A DNA stretch of 6,917 bases from Pseudomonadota bacterium (GCA_014381795.1 JACNKY010000142.1:1-6917); one strand, 5' to 3'. Counted from the stretch's first letter, positions 1 to 6,752 are shown. Notes: generated by a model from the letters alone, not told the origin. Translations and numbers: made by a program.

Positions 1-1366
1 ATCCAGTATGTACGGATTTGATTCCTTCACGCGCTTCTTTATTCTGACGGTTTATTCGTAAAACACGTCTATATATTTCAAATGCTTCATCCCAGGATTT
101 GTTATCTACATTCAACTTGGCGATACGTAATAGCAATTCCTGCGATGTGATTTCAGGAACAAGCTTTTCATAAATTTCCAGTGCTTTTTTAGTACGGTTT
201 CCTTCAAAATGGTTTTCTGCATCTTGCAGGCAGGCATCGATATTATAGTTGCTCTGAGATCGTTCAAGCAATTTGAAAGTAGTAAAAAACCTTACTCTGG
301 ATTGCAGAATCATTCCTTTACGCTTATACAAGATCCCAAGGTTTACATTGCTGTAGCGGTGATTTGGATTACGGATAAGAATACTTTGAAATGTTTTAAT
401 TGCATTGTCTATATCGCCTTCAAGTGAACTTGCAAGTACCAGGAAACAACGCAAATCTACATTTTCTTTTTCACGCATTAGCAAACGTTTGAACACATTC
501 TTTGCTATTATCCCATCCATTGTCTGCAGACAGTAGATGCCTAATGCGAAACAGGCCTTGTTCTCTTCTTCGCTTTCCGCCTCTAAATTGGAAATGATGT
601 AGTTAAATGTCTGCTCTGAATCAATACTATTCCCTTCCGCCTGTATTTCTTCTTCATCTGCTTTGTTTTTCGCTGCTTCTACTGTTTTTGCTTCTTCTTC
701 AACGTTTTTAGCTTCAGACTCTTTTGCGTCCTCTTTAACTTCATTTAATTCATTTTTATCTTCAGCAGACTCTTTTGATTCTTCTTCAAATTCATCCTCC
801 TTTTTTACATCTACAGTCTGCAGGTCATTTACTTCATCCACAACTATAGTAAAATGCTGTTGCATTTCAACCAAATTTTCAAGTCCCTCTTGAATGTCAG
901 GCAGGACGAAGTCTGTCAATTTTTCAAATTCGCCAATTGCAGAAACTGCATTGCCGTCCGCAATTTCCATTTTTGCGTTTGCTGCAGCAAGATTATAGCT
1001 CGCGGTTTTAAAATCAGGATCATGCTTAAGACAAAGATTGTACATGTTTTTTGCACGATTCCAATCATGTTTTTTGCGATATGTGTTACCCAGCAGATTG
1101 GCTAATTCTACGTTTTTAGGATCCGTTTTCAGGACATTAACACCTAAACTTATTATACCGTCAGGATTTCCTCCACCCTGCATTTCCTGAAATAGTTTAG
1201 TAACGGTTTCTCCGGCAAGTTTTGGGTCAAGTTCCAACGCTTTGTTAAACTCAACTGCTGCCCATTCGTAAAAATTTTTTTCCAGCAAACTCTTACCGCG
1301 CTCAAGAATTGAGTTTAACTCTTTGTTTGGATCGTCCTTGCTGAAAAATTTATCAAGTATTTTCAT
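1..1366 (-). CDS. TPR-repeat protein with acidic linker (3' end outside window)
   Basis: This reading frame is open from ATG at 1366 to the window edge, giving 455 codons without a stop, so the C-terminus is missing. An in-frame TAG lies seven codons upstream and no other ATG intervenes, which fixes the start; no clear Shine-Dalgarno is visible. I see tetratricopeptide-type helical hairpins in two blocks: residues about 34-155 (for example WAAVEFNKALELDP at 35-48 and the ANLLGNTYRKKHDWNRAKNMY stretch from 89) and about 305-450 (DNAIKTFQSILIRNP at 320-334, KALEIYEKL at 394-402, WDEAFEIYRRVLRIN at 425-439). Between them, residues about 185-265 form an E/D/K-rich, probably disordered linker. There is no signal peptide or membrane segment, so it is likely a cytoplasmic scaffold for protein-protein contacts. 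The partner is unknown. It is divergent from the fliN-fliM pair, which makes a motility link possible but unproven. Confidence 0.85.
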   Translation of the reverse strand, partial: MKILDKFFSKDDPNKELNSILERGKSLLEKNFYEWAAVEFNKALELDPKLAGETVTKLFQEMQGGGNPDGIISLGVNVLKTDPKNVELANLLGNTYRKKHDWNRAKNMYNLCLKHDPDFKTASYNLAAANAKMEIADGNAVSAIGEFEKLTDFVLPDIQEGLENLVEMQQHFTIVVDEVNDLQTVDVKKEDEFEEESKESAEDKNELNEVKEDAKESEAKNVEEEAKTVEAAKNKADEEEIQAEGNSIDSEQTFNYIISNLEAESEEENKACFALGIYCLQTMDGIIAKNVFKRLLMREKENVDLRCFLVLASSLEGDIDNAIKTFQSILIRNPNHRYSNVNLGILYKRKGMILQSRVRFFTTFKLLERSQSNYNIDACLQDAENHFEGNRTKKALEIYEKLVPEITSQELLLRIAKLNVDNKSWDEAFEIYRRVLRINRQNKEAREGIKSVHTG

Positions 1367-1388
1367 GAATCTGAGGGTATCCGGCTAA

Positions 1389-1514
1389 TCATTTCACTTG
1401 GTCTGATGAATCTTTGTATGTGCTTCCAAGTCCAAACATCATCATAACCGATGGTGATCTTAATGTAAATTCGAGTTTTAAGAAAAAGTTCATCTTAAAC
1501 AATGATTTGATCAT
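1389..1514 (-). CDS. possible small protein (41 aa), unrecognised
   Basis: An ATG at 1514 opens 41 codons ending in TGA at 1389-1391, 22 bp upstream of the TPR gene and on the same strand. An internal ATG at 1493 would give 34 codons. The product begins MIKSLFKMNFFLKLEF, has a Met triplet near residue 24, and ends with a polar tail (GLGSTYKDSSDQVK), so it would be a small basic-amphipathic peptide. I do not recognise a family. No Shine-Dalgarno sequence precedes either start. An open frame of this length can arise by chance in AT-rich DNA. In its favour are the co-directional position just ahead of the TPR gene and a plausible composition; it could be a leader peptide or a genuine small gene. 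Confidence 0.3.
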   Translation of the reverse strand: MIKSLFKMNFFLKLEFTLRSPSVMMMFGLGSTYKDSSDQVK

Positions 1515-1633
1515 TTTGAAAAAAGTAGTAAATTAGGTAGTCATACAAATTTTTTATGTTTTTTATCCGGAATATTAAATTGCTGAAAAATTCATCAATT
1601 CTCATAAATGACTTGCTAAAATCAGGCCGGATG

Positions 1634-1649
1634 TGGCATCTATTGTGCA
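1634..1649 (+). promoter_or_regulatory. candidate sigma-54 (-24/-12) promoter upstream of fliN-fliM
   Basis: The sequence TGGCATCTATTGTGCA has TGGCA at the -24 position and GTGCA at the -12 position, with exactly ten bases between the GG and GC dinucleotides as sigma-54 RNA polymerase requires. It departs from the consensus TGGCAC-N5-TTGCW at the last base of the -24 box and the first T of the -12 box. Transcription would start near 1660, leaving a leader of about 110 bases before the ATG at 1771. Many bacteria transcribe flagellar structural genes with sigma-54 (RpoN), so the context fits. This is a pattern match by eye only, with no enhancer-binding site identified. Confidence 0.4.
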
Positions 1650-1664
1650 GAATATTGTGCAGAA
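1641..1664 (+). repeat. perfect 12-bp tandem duplication overlapping the -12 element
   Basis: TATTGTGCAGAA occurs twice head to tail at 1641-1652 and 1653-1664. The first copy supplies the -12 half of the candidate sigma-54 promoter; the second copy repeats that half just downstream without a matching -24 box. It may be a simple slippage duplication or a doubled protein-binding site. Confidence 0.8.
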
Positions 1665-1770
1665 AACTATTATTCTGATAATCTCCGAAGTATTTTTCCT
1701 TTTGTGTACAGTAATTTAAAGATAAAATAAGACTGTATCAAGTAAATTATAACATCAAAACTGAGAAATA

Positions 1771-3258
1771 ATGGCAGAAGTATCTGATGATTTTGAAATT
1801 AAACTGTCCAAAGAAGACAGTCCGGATGACATTTTAAATGATCAAGGAGACATAGAGTTGTTTGAAGAAGATCACAGCGGAGATGAGCCTTTAGCGGGTA
1901 TCGATGATGCAGATTTGGATGATATTCTCTCTGCTTCTGATGATATGGATGACGATCCAGATGAAGACGAGATAGACCTGGGCATGGATGAGATTGGTGA
2001 GCTTGTTGAAGACTTAAAATTGGATGTGGCAGATGATGATGATTCATCACTTGAAGGAGAAGCAGATATGGTTTTCGATGAGGAAGAAACGGAAGATGAC
2101 AGTAATGATTCCGTAGAAAGTTTACTTGATGAACTTGGAGATGACGATAGCGAAGAACTTAATCTTGCGGATGATTCTGCCGAGATAGAAAGTTCTGCTG
2201 ATATAGAGGACGCTATTGAAACTGACGTAGAAGGAAGTTCAGAGGCAGACGATGAACAAGTTTCTGCTGAAACTGAATCTACCGAAGAAGCTGAGAATAG
2301 TTCCGGTGATGATTCAGCTGAAAGTACAGAGCAAGATTTTGAAGATATGGAACTTGGTATGGATACTCTTGACGACACCAAAGATGACGACTTAACGGAT
2401 CTTGGACTAGATGATATTGAGACTGTTGAATCCGACGAAGAAGATTCTGCTGATGAAACTGAGGAAGTGGTTGTTCAGGATGATACAACAGAAGATGAAA
2501 TAACGGATCTTGGATTAGATGATACTGAGACTGTTGAATCCGGCGAAGAAGATGCTGCTGATGAAACTGAAGAAGTGGTTGTTCAGAATGATACAACAGA
2601 AGATGAAATAACGGATCTTGGACTAGATGATACTGAGGCTGTTGAATCCGGCGAAAAAGATGCTGCTGATGAAACTGAGGAAATGGTTGTTCAGGATGAT
2701 ACAACAGAAGATGAAATAACGGATCTTGGGATTGAGGATGTCGAGACGCCCGAGCTTGAACCTGAAACGGTTGAGTCTGTCACTGAGCCCGCGGAGATTG
2801 AACCTGAAGCAGATTATGTTGCCCCGGAAGCAGAGGACATTTTGGCATTGGAAACAACAACCGATACTCAAGGTGAGCTTGAGGAAATAAGTGAGGATAA
2901 AGAAGAAATTGAAGCTGAAGAATCAGAAATTGAAGTTCAAGTTCAAGAAACACCTGCAATTGATATAGTGGAGAGTGAAATGCCAATTGAATCAGAGGCA
3001 GCAGAGAAAATAGCGGCCCCTTTAGGCTCAGACATGCTGTTAAATTTCAACCATGAAGTGGTGGTCGAAATAGCGAGGACAAGTCTTAGCGGCGAAGAAA
3101 TCACACAGATCACTTACGGCAGCATTATTGAACTTGATAAAGTTGCAGGAGAACCGGTGAATTTGGTCCTCGATGGTAAAACAATTGCTCTTGGTGAAGT
3201 AGTACAAATCAACAATGAAAAACTGGGCATACGCATCATAGGCGTTATTCAGGACTAA
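1771..3258 (+). CDS. fliN: FliN-type flagellar motor switch protein with very long acidic N-terminal extension
   Basis: The last ~75 residues (about 421-495) are a SpoA/FliN C-terminal domain: hydrophobic VVVEIA (430-435), then YGSIIELDKVAGEPVNLVLDG (from 449) and ALGEVVQINNEKLGIRI (473-489), the standard FliN pattern. FliN forms the base of the flagellar rotor C-ring together with FliM and binds the export apparatus and CheY. Ordinary FliN is roughly 100-150 residues, whereas this protein has 495. The additional ~415 residues are dominated by D, E, S and T, almost lack basic residues, and are surely disordered. Residues 201-322 contain a 36-residue tandem repeat. Near the N-terminus, KLSKEDSPDDIL (11-22) and DDADLDDILSA (45-55) resemble the CheY-binding segment normally found in FliM. 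The start ATG is preceded by only a weak GAG (TGAGAA at 1762-1767). fliM follows after 8 bp, implying one transcript. A FliY-like role is a reasonable alternative label; no CheC domain is present. Confidence 0.8.
   Translation: MAEVSDDFEIKLSKEDSPDDILNDQGDIELFEEDHSGDEPLAGIDDADLDDILSASDDMDDDPDEDEIDLGMDEIGELVEDLKLDVADDDDSSLEGEADMVFDEEETEDDSNDSVESLLDELGDDDSEELNLADDSAEIESSADIEDAIETDVEGSSEADDEQVSAETESTEEAENSSGDDSAESTEQDFEDMELGMDTLDDTKDDDLTDLGLDDIETVESDEEDSADETEEVVVQDDTTEDEITDLGLDDTETVESGEEDAADETEEVVVQNDTTEDEITDLGLDDTEAVESGEKDAADETEEMVVQDDTTEDEITDLGIEDVETPELEPETVESVTEPAEIEPEADYVAPEAEDILALETTTDTQGELEEISEDKEEIEAEESEIEVQVQETPAIDIVESEMPIESEAAEKIAAPLGSDMLLNFNHEVVVEIARTSLSGEEITQITYGSIIELDKVAGEPVNLVLDGKTIALGEVVQINNEKLGIRIIGVIQD
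2371..2730 (+). repeat. in-frame 108-bp tandem repeats (36-aa units) inside fliN
   Basis: There are three full units (2371-2478, 2479-2586, 2587-2694) and a fourth that stays close for 36 bp (2695-2730). Each encodes 36 residues built as DDTTEDEITDLGLDD, then ETVES, then an acidic run, then VVVQ. Units two and three differ at 6 of 108 bases, indicating recent duplication. Unit one is more diverged at its start but shares silent CTA and GAG codons with unit three rather than unit two, suggesting unequal exchange among copies. The reading frame is maintained through all units. Confidence 0.9.
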
Positions 3259-3266
3259 TTGAAATT

Positions 3267-4208
3267 ATGCTTCACCAAACAGAAATCCCCGTAAAGCCTT
3301 ATGAGCTGGCTGAAGCTCAATTTAAAACAGGGCGATTCCACATAATGGACATTGTCTTTCGCAGATGGGCAACTCTCTTACAAGAGACGCTTTACGCTAA
3401 AATGGGAATGATGTTAGAGGTATCCACTGAAAATGTGGTGCAGATGAGATTTGAAAAATTCTTAGATTCGCTTGAGAAACAGCCAATCTATATTTTTGAA
3501 ACTCTAAACCATAGCCGGGGACTTTTACTTGTTGATAAGTCTTTTTTTGATTTAGCACTTAACGGCAAAGCAGATCCGACTGCAGAAAAGTTGTCACTGG
3601 TTCAGTTGATGAAAGAAAACCAGCAGACCCTGCTTAAATTGGTAAGTACGATGATTGATGATTTTGAAAAAAGCTGGCTTAATATTGCAGAGGTTGAACT
3701 TAAACTGAATCGTGTTACCATCTACCCCCGCCGTGCAAATGTCATGTTGCCTTACGAATATTGTTTCACAGGGCGTGTTCAGCTTAGTCTTAACGGTTTT
3801 CAAACAAGTCTACAGTTATGCCTGCCTTATGCTGCTCTTGTGTCTGTGCTAAGACCGCTCGAAAATAAAAAAATTATTGAACCTGAATCTATGGCTTATT
3901 ACTTCCCTCAAGTGAAAGAGCATTTCAAGGATTTATTGGAAAAGACTGAATATTCGGTTGTTGCTGAACTTGGGAAAGCTGATTTGAGAGAAGCAAATGG
4001 GAAGTTGGAAAAAGGGCAGGTCCTGCCTTTGCTGAATAAAGACGGCCTCGTTACTATCCGGATTAACGGAACTCAGGTATTACAAGCTTCTGCAGGGGAA
4101 TCCTCAGGGCACTACTCAGTTCAGGTGATACGAGCTACTGAGGACAAAAAGCCCTCAACAATTCAACCAAAAAGAGAATTCAAACAAGTAACATGGCCAA
4201 CTCAGTAA
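3267..4208 (+). CDS. fliM: flagellar motor switch protein FliM (lacking the N-terminal CheY-binding segment)
   Basis: The 313-residue product matches FliM architecture. The middle CheC-like domain spans about 20-215: FHIMDIVFRRWATLLQETL at 24-42, the GLLLVDKSFFDLAL strand-helix at 85-98, an FEKSWLNIAEVELKL helix at 133-147, and LQLCLPYAALVSVLRPL at 182-198. The C-terminal SpoA domain spans about 229-290 (VVAELGKADL, KGQVLPL, IRINGTQVLQA, GHYSVQVI). FliM joins the MS ring to FliN and sets rotation sense. The family is normally about 330-360 residues and starts with a short LSQxEIDALL-type segment that binds phosphorylated CheY; here residues 1-19 show no such segment. The usual glycine pair after the first half-domain is also absent. 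The ATG lies 8 bp after the fliN stop, and an AGGA at 3251-3254 overlapping that region is the likely ribosome site. The stop overlaps the convergent gshA by 7 bp, so there is no room for a private terminator. Confidence 0.85.
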   Translation: MLHQTEIPVKPYELAEAQFKTGRFHIMDIVFRRWATLLQETLYAKMGMMLEVSTENVVQMRFEKFLDSLEKQPIYIFETLNHSRGLLLVDKSFFDLALNGKADPTAEKLSLVQLMKENQQTLLKLVSTMIDDFEKSWLNIAEVELKLNRVTIYPRRANVMLPYEYCFTGRVQLSLNGFQTSLQLCLPYAALVSVLRPLENKKIIEPESMAYYFPQVKEHFKDLLEKTEYSVVAELGKADLREANGKLEKGQVLPLLNKDGLVTIRINGTQVLQASAGESSGHYSVQVIRATEDKKPSTIQPKREFKQVTWPTQ

Positions 4209-5557
4209 TTATCGTTTTTTAAAACTGTAGCAAGCCATTTGTCAGGATTCTCTCCACACTCCCGGAAAAGTTCTAAGGTCTCATCCGCAGGGGTAAGACC
4301 CTCTTTTGTGTACTGCTCAAAATAAGGCAACAGCCAATTCTCCTCTGCCGATCCAAGTCCCTCTATGGCTTTTTCTACGATTAATCTTCCAGTCTTTGCA
4401 AAATTTGCTCGATTGACTTCAGCATGTAAAGCATCCTTTGCTACAGCATTTTTATAAATTATAAATTCTTCCTTAGGCAAATCCATCAGAATTGATTGTA
4501 CGGAGGAAAAAGCAGTTTCATTATAAAGTAATGCACCGATCAATGCCGGAACCGCGATTGAATATTGCGGAGTAACGCTGTCAATAACCCTCACTTCCAG
4601 AATGTTTTTTATTCTGATGTCCGGAAAAAGCATTCCCAAGTGTTCTTCCCAGTCATCCATGCTCATTTTTAAGTCCGGATGCTTACCGTCTAACAACTGC
4701 TGGAAGCTCCAATCGGTCGTAAGAATCTCTTCTCCATCACGTTTTAAATGATACGGCGCTGCCTTTAAGGCCCAGTCTATGTAGTCCTCTAGACGAAAAT
4801 CAGCACTTAAAAAGGCTTCAGGAAGTCCGGAACGTGAATTATCTGTATGCTCCCAAATATGTGAGCGATAAGATAGATAACCGCTGGGGGCGCCTCCTAT
4901 TAAAGGACTGTTGGCAAATATTGCTGTTAAAAAAGGAGAAAGGCGGTTTAGAAAAATAAATTTCCTTTCCATATCTTCTATGGAAGCATAATCAATGCTG
5001 ACCTGTACACCAGTTGAGGCTTTCATCATCCACTGTCCGAGAGAACCTGTATTCAGCATGTGAGGGAACATTATCCGATAACGGCTCTTGGGAAAAAATG
5101 GCAATGCTTTCAAAGCATGCAGTGGTTGCGCTCCCTGAAACAAAAGTTTTCCTCCAAAACCCGTAACTGCTTTTTTCAGCAGCTTTAAGTAAGACTGCAA
5201 AGAATTGTGTACTTCTAAAAGAGATTTTCTAGGTGCATCTGAAAGCTCAATTTGTCCTCCTGGTTCAATCGTGACTTTTGAACCAGACGGACTTGTAAGT
5301 GCCAGAAGCATGTCTTTTTCATAAATTTTTTCAAGCGGATCAGCAGTGTCTTTTGTAAGTTCTACTAAATTTTCTAAAACACTGAAAACTCCTGAATCAC
5401 CATCAACAGGTAAAGGGAGAAAAGCATCTTCAGGATTAGCTTCATCTGGAATCAAAACGAAATTTTCATACTCCATGCCGATCAAATTATTGTCGGGAGC
5501 ACCGGATTCTTTATGGCAATAGCCTAGAAAAAGGGATTTAAGGTCGTTATGAGTCAT
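4202..5557 (-). CDS. gshA: glutamate-cysteine ligase, GCS2/plant-type
   Basis: The product (451 residues from ATG 5557) catalyses the first step of glutathione synthesis, ATP-dependent joining of L-glutamate to L-cysteine, in the cytoplasm. Family motifs are visible in order: IGMEYENF (26-33), VTIEPGGQIELS (95-106), FPKSRYRIM (155-163), STGVQVSIDY (181-190), FANSPLIGGAPSGYLSYRSH (214-233), and MSMDDWEEHLGMLFPDIR (298-315) followed by LEVR. The length agrees with the plant/proteobacterial branch of the family. A TTG at 5614, one base after the upstream stop, would add 19 residues (MLLTACNTIS...) that do not resemble the family; I prefer ATG 5557, though it has no good Shine-Dalgarno. It lies downstream of the M50 protease gene on the same strand (58 bp from the chosen start), probably co-transcribed. 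gshB is not in the window. Confidence 0.9.
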   Translation of the reverse strand: MTHNDLKSLFLGYCHKESGAPDNNLIGMEYENFVLIPDEANPEDAFLPLPVDGDSGVFSVLENLVELTKDTADPLEKIYEKDMLLALTSPSGSKVTIEPGGQIELSDAPRKSLLEVHNSLQSYLKLLKKAVTGFGGKLLFQGAQPLHALKALPFFPKSRYRIMFPHMLNTGSLGQWMMKASTGVQVSIDYASIEDMERKFIFLNRLSPFLTAIFANSPLIGGAPSGYLSYRSHIWEHTDNSRSGLPEAFLSADFRLEDYIDWALKAAPYHLKRDGEEILTTDWSFQQLLDGKHPDLKMSMDDWEEHLGMLFPDIRIKNILEVRVIDSVTPQYSIAVPALIGALLYNETAFSSVQSILMDLPKEEFIIYKNAVAKDALHAEVNRANFAKTGRLIVEKAIEGLGSAEENWLLPYFEQYTKEGLTPADETLELFRECGENPDKWLATVLKNDNY

Positions 5558-5615
5558 GATTGTATTGTTGCCCAATTGGAATGGTGAAATAGTATTGCAA
5601 GCAGTTAAAAGCAAA

Positions 5616-6248
5616 TTAAAGAAGTCCGTTAATCATGCTTTTACTGATAGAGGTGATCCAGCTAAATGCGCTAAAACCAGGCAAAAACAGACTAAGCATG
5701 ACTAAACCCATTAAGGCCTGTGAACCATAGCGGTAATTCCAGTGCTGAAATCGTATTTTTAAGTCAACTGGTAAAAAATGAGGTAATACTGAATTTCCAT
5801 CAAGTGGTCCAAGTGGAATCAAGTTGAAGAGACAAAGATTAAAATTGATAAATATAAACAGGTATAACAGTTCCAGCAGTGGAACTCCTGCAATTGATGA
5901 TAAATTGTTTTTTGCTAAAAAACTAAATAGGAATGCTGCTCCTACTCCCAATAATAAATTCATCAATGGTCCTGCCGAAGCTATGTAAAAATCTGCATTG
6001 CGTACACGGTAGTTATGTGGATTAACAGGTACTGGCTTGGCGTATCCAAATCCTGCAATTAATAGCATTAAACTTCCGAACAAGTCCAAATGCACAAATG
6101 GATTGAGGGACATTCTACCTGCGTTTTTTGCCGTGTCGTCTCCACAAAGATGGGCTACATATGCATGGCCGAATTCATGGAAAGTTAAAGCAAAAATCAG
6201 ACTGAAAATCAGAATGATCAAAACTTGCGGAGGAAGACTAAACAACAA
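5616..6248 (-). CDS. membrane zinc metalloprotease, peptidase family M50 (site-2 protease type)
   Basis: This 210-residue polytopic membrane protein has the zinc motif HEFGH at residues 24-28 (H24, E25, H28) within the first hydrophobic segment, an ASAGPLMNLLLG stretch at 90-101, and the second metal-ligand motif NLIPLGPLDGNSV at 142-154 with D150 as the probable third zinc ligand. Further hydrophobic segments lie at about 57-70, 94-112, 122-142 and 177-196. This is the compact form of the family without PDZ or CBS domains. Such proteins cut substrates within the membrane, but the substrate here cannot be guessed. An in-frame TAA lies four codons upstream and there is no ATG before the active site, so translation must begin at a non-ATG codon: TTG 6248 or TTG 6245. 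No Shine-Dalgarno is apparent. gshA follows directly downstream. Confidence 0.85.
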   Translation of the reverse strand: MLFSLPPQVLIILIFSLIFALTFHEFGHAYVAHLCGDDTAKNAGRMSLNPFVHLDLFGSLMLLIAGFGYAKPVPVNPHNYRVRNADFYIASAGPLMNLLLGVGAAFLFSFLAKNNLSSIAGVPLLELLYLFIFINFNLCLFNLIPLGPLDGNSVLPHFLPVDLKIRFQHWNYRYGSQALMGLVMLSLFLPGFSAFSWITSISKSMINGLL

Positions 6249-6510
6249 TGTAGTATTTTATCAATAGAGATGAGTTTTTAGAGATATATTATATTTATTG
6301 TTAATTATTATTGTATCAGAAAGTTAAACATCACCAAAAGACAAAACTTCAGCCGCAATTATTTTACATTTAATTCAGTGTTCTGGATTAGCAATTAATG
6401 CCCTAATGTTAACAGTCGTATAATAGTAGATTTTCATACAAAAAAGCTTTACTATTTTTGCTGATAACGACATTATATATATATTCTAATATTTACCTGT
6501 TCGCTAAAAA
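6249..6510. other. AT-rich intergenic DNA, no gene seen
   Basis: No open frame with protein-like composition was found on either strand. The stretch includes an alternating TA run near 6473-6483 and one arm of a 7-bp inverted repeat at 6498-6504. It presumably holds the promoter for the M50-gshA pair on the left and the boundary of decayed mobile DNA on the right. Confidence 0.5.
6288..6293 (-). promoter_or_regulatory. possible -10 box for the M50-gshA unit
   Basis: On the minus strand a perfect TATAAT lies about 40 bases upstream of the TTG start of the M50 gene. No convincing -35 hexamer sits 16-18 bases further upstream, and the surrounding DNA is so AT-rich that a chance match is likely. 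It is included because it is the best positioned candidate. Confidence 0.25.
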
Positions 6511-6542
6511 TTATGTAGTCGCACAAAATAGACTGGCGAACA
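6498..6542. repeat. short inverted repeat, 7-bp arms
   Basis: TGTTCGC at 6498-6504 is the exact reverse complement of GCGAACA at 6536-6542, with 31 bases between. It lies at the downstream edge of the transposase remnant and could be a chance match, a folded RNA end or a binding site. There is no following T-tract, so it is not an intrinsic terminator. Confidence 0.4.
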
Positions 6543-6699
6543 AAAACACCCCCGTAAAAGCCTGTAAGTTCATCAGGGGAATCTTGGTTTTCAACTCCTC
6601 CCTATAAAAAGTTGAATCTTTCATGTACCAGGAAAATCGATACAGACAAAGGTCCAAAGATGTCTGGTAACTGTTAAGGCTGACGGGGGTGAACCTCAC
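6511..6699 (-). pseudogene. decayed IS4-like transposase fragment
   Basis: A 62-codon frame contains YQTSLDLCLYRFSW at residues 12-25, which lines up with the DSTTIDLCLSLFPW-type motif around the first catalytic aspartate of IS4-family transposases (T, hydrophobic, D, L, C, L, F and W match). It is followed by TKIPLMNLQAFTGVFLFAS, resembling the family's K(I/L)HTLLDLQGFxPxFIxI stretch with one residue lost. The expected catalytic D is replaced by Y, and the frame stops long before a functional transposase would end (normally over 300 residues). The alignment is from memory of the family pattern, so the family assignment is tentative; loss of function is clear if the assignment is right. Confidence 0.45.
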
Positions 6700-6752
6700 T
6701 TAATTTCAAGATCCTCAAAAAATTCTTAATTTCATAAGTATTTTAATATCTT

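Larger units (their letters stand above)
1367..1770. other. divergent intergenic region between TPR gene and fliN-fliM
   Basis: This 404-bp, AT-rich stretch separates the minus-strand TPR gene from the plus-strand switch genes. Apart from the possible small ORF it contains a sigma-54-like element at 1634-1649 and a 12-bp tandem duplication at 1641-1664, listed separately. For minus-strand transcription, a TTGATG-like -35 and TAATAT-like -10 separated by only 15 bp lie near 1570-1605, too poor to call. No RNA gene or strong hairpin terminator was seen. Confidence 0.6.

Noticed and set aside
209..1105. Plus-strand open frames opposite the TPR gene
   Set aside because: The minus strand has an uninterrupted frame with clear TPR motifs through this entire stretch; the plus-strand products are Ser/Phe-rich shadows.
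2371..2730. 108-bp repeats as a CRISPR or non-coding satellite array
   Set aside because: The units are directly adjacent without unique spacers and the frame is maintained, so they are protein-coding repeats.
1799..2871. Long minus-strand open frames opposite fliN (Ser-rich and His/Gln-rich products)
   Set aside because: They are antisense shadows of the acidic GAT/GAA repeat coding region; their compositions mirror the D/E codons and resemble no protein family.
4139..4157. TGAGG/CCTCA hairpin near the end of fliM as a terminator
   Set aside because: The stem is only five base pairs, lies inside the coding sequence, and no T-tract follows on either strand.
5558..5614. N-terminal extension of GshA from TTG 5614 with a lipoprotein-like LLTAC sequence
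   Set aside because: The extension has no counterpart in this cytoplasmic enzyme family, lacks a signal-peptide n-region, and an ATG at 5557 gives the expected N-terminus.
6037..6267. Plus-strand 76-codon frame opposite the M50 protease
   Set aside because: The minus strand carries the HEFGH and other M50 motifs; the plus frame has no recognisable features.
6419..6424. TATAAT on the plus strand as a promoter
   Set aside because: No -35 hexamer at proper spacing and no plus-strand gene downstream; expected by chance in DNA this AT-rich.
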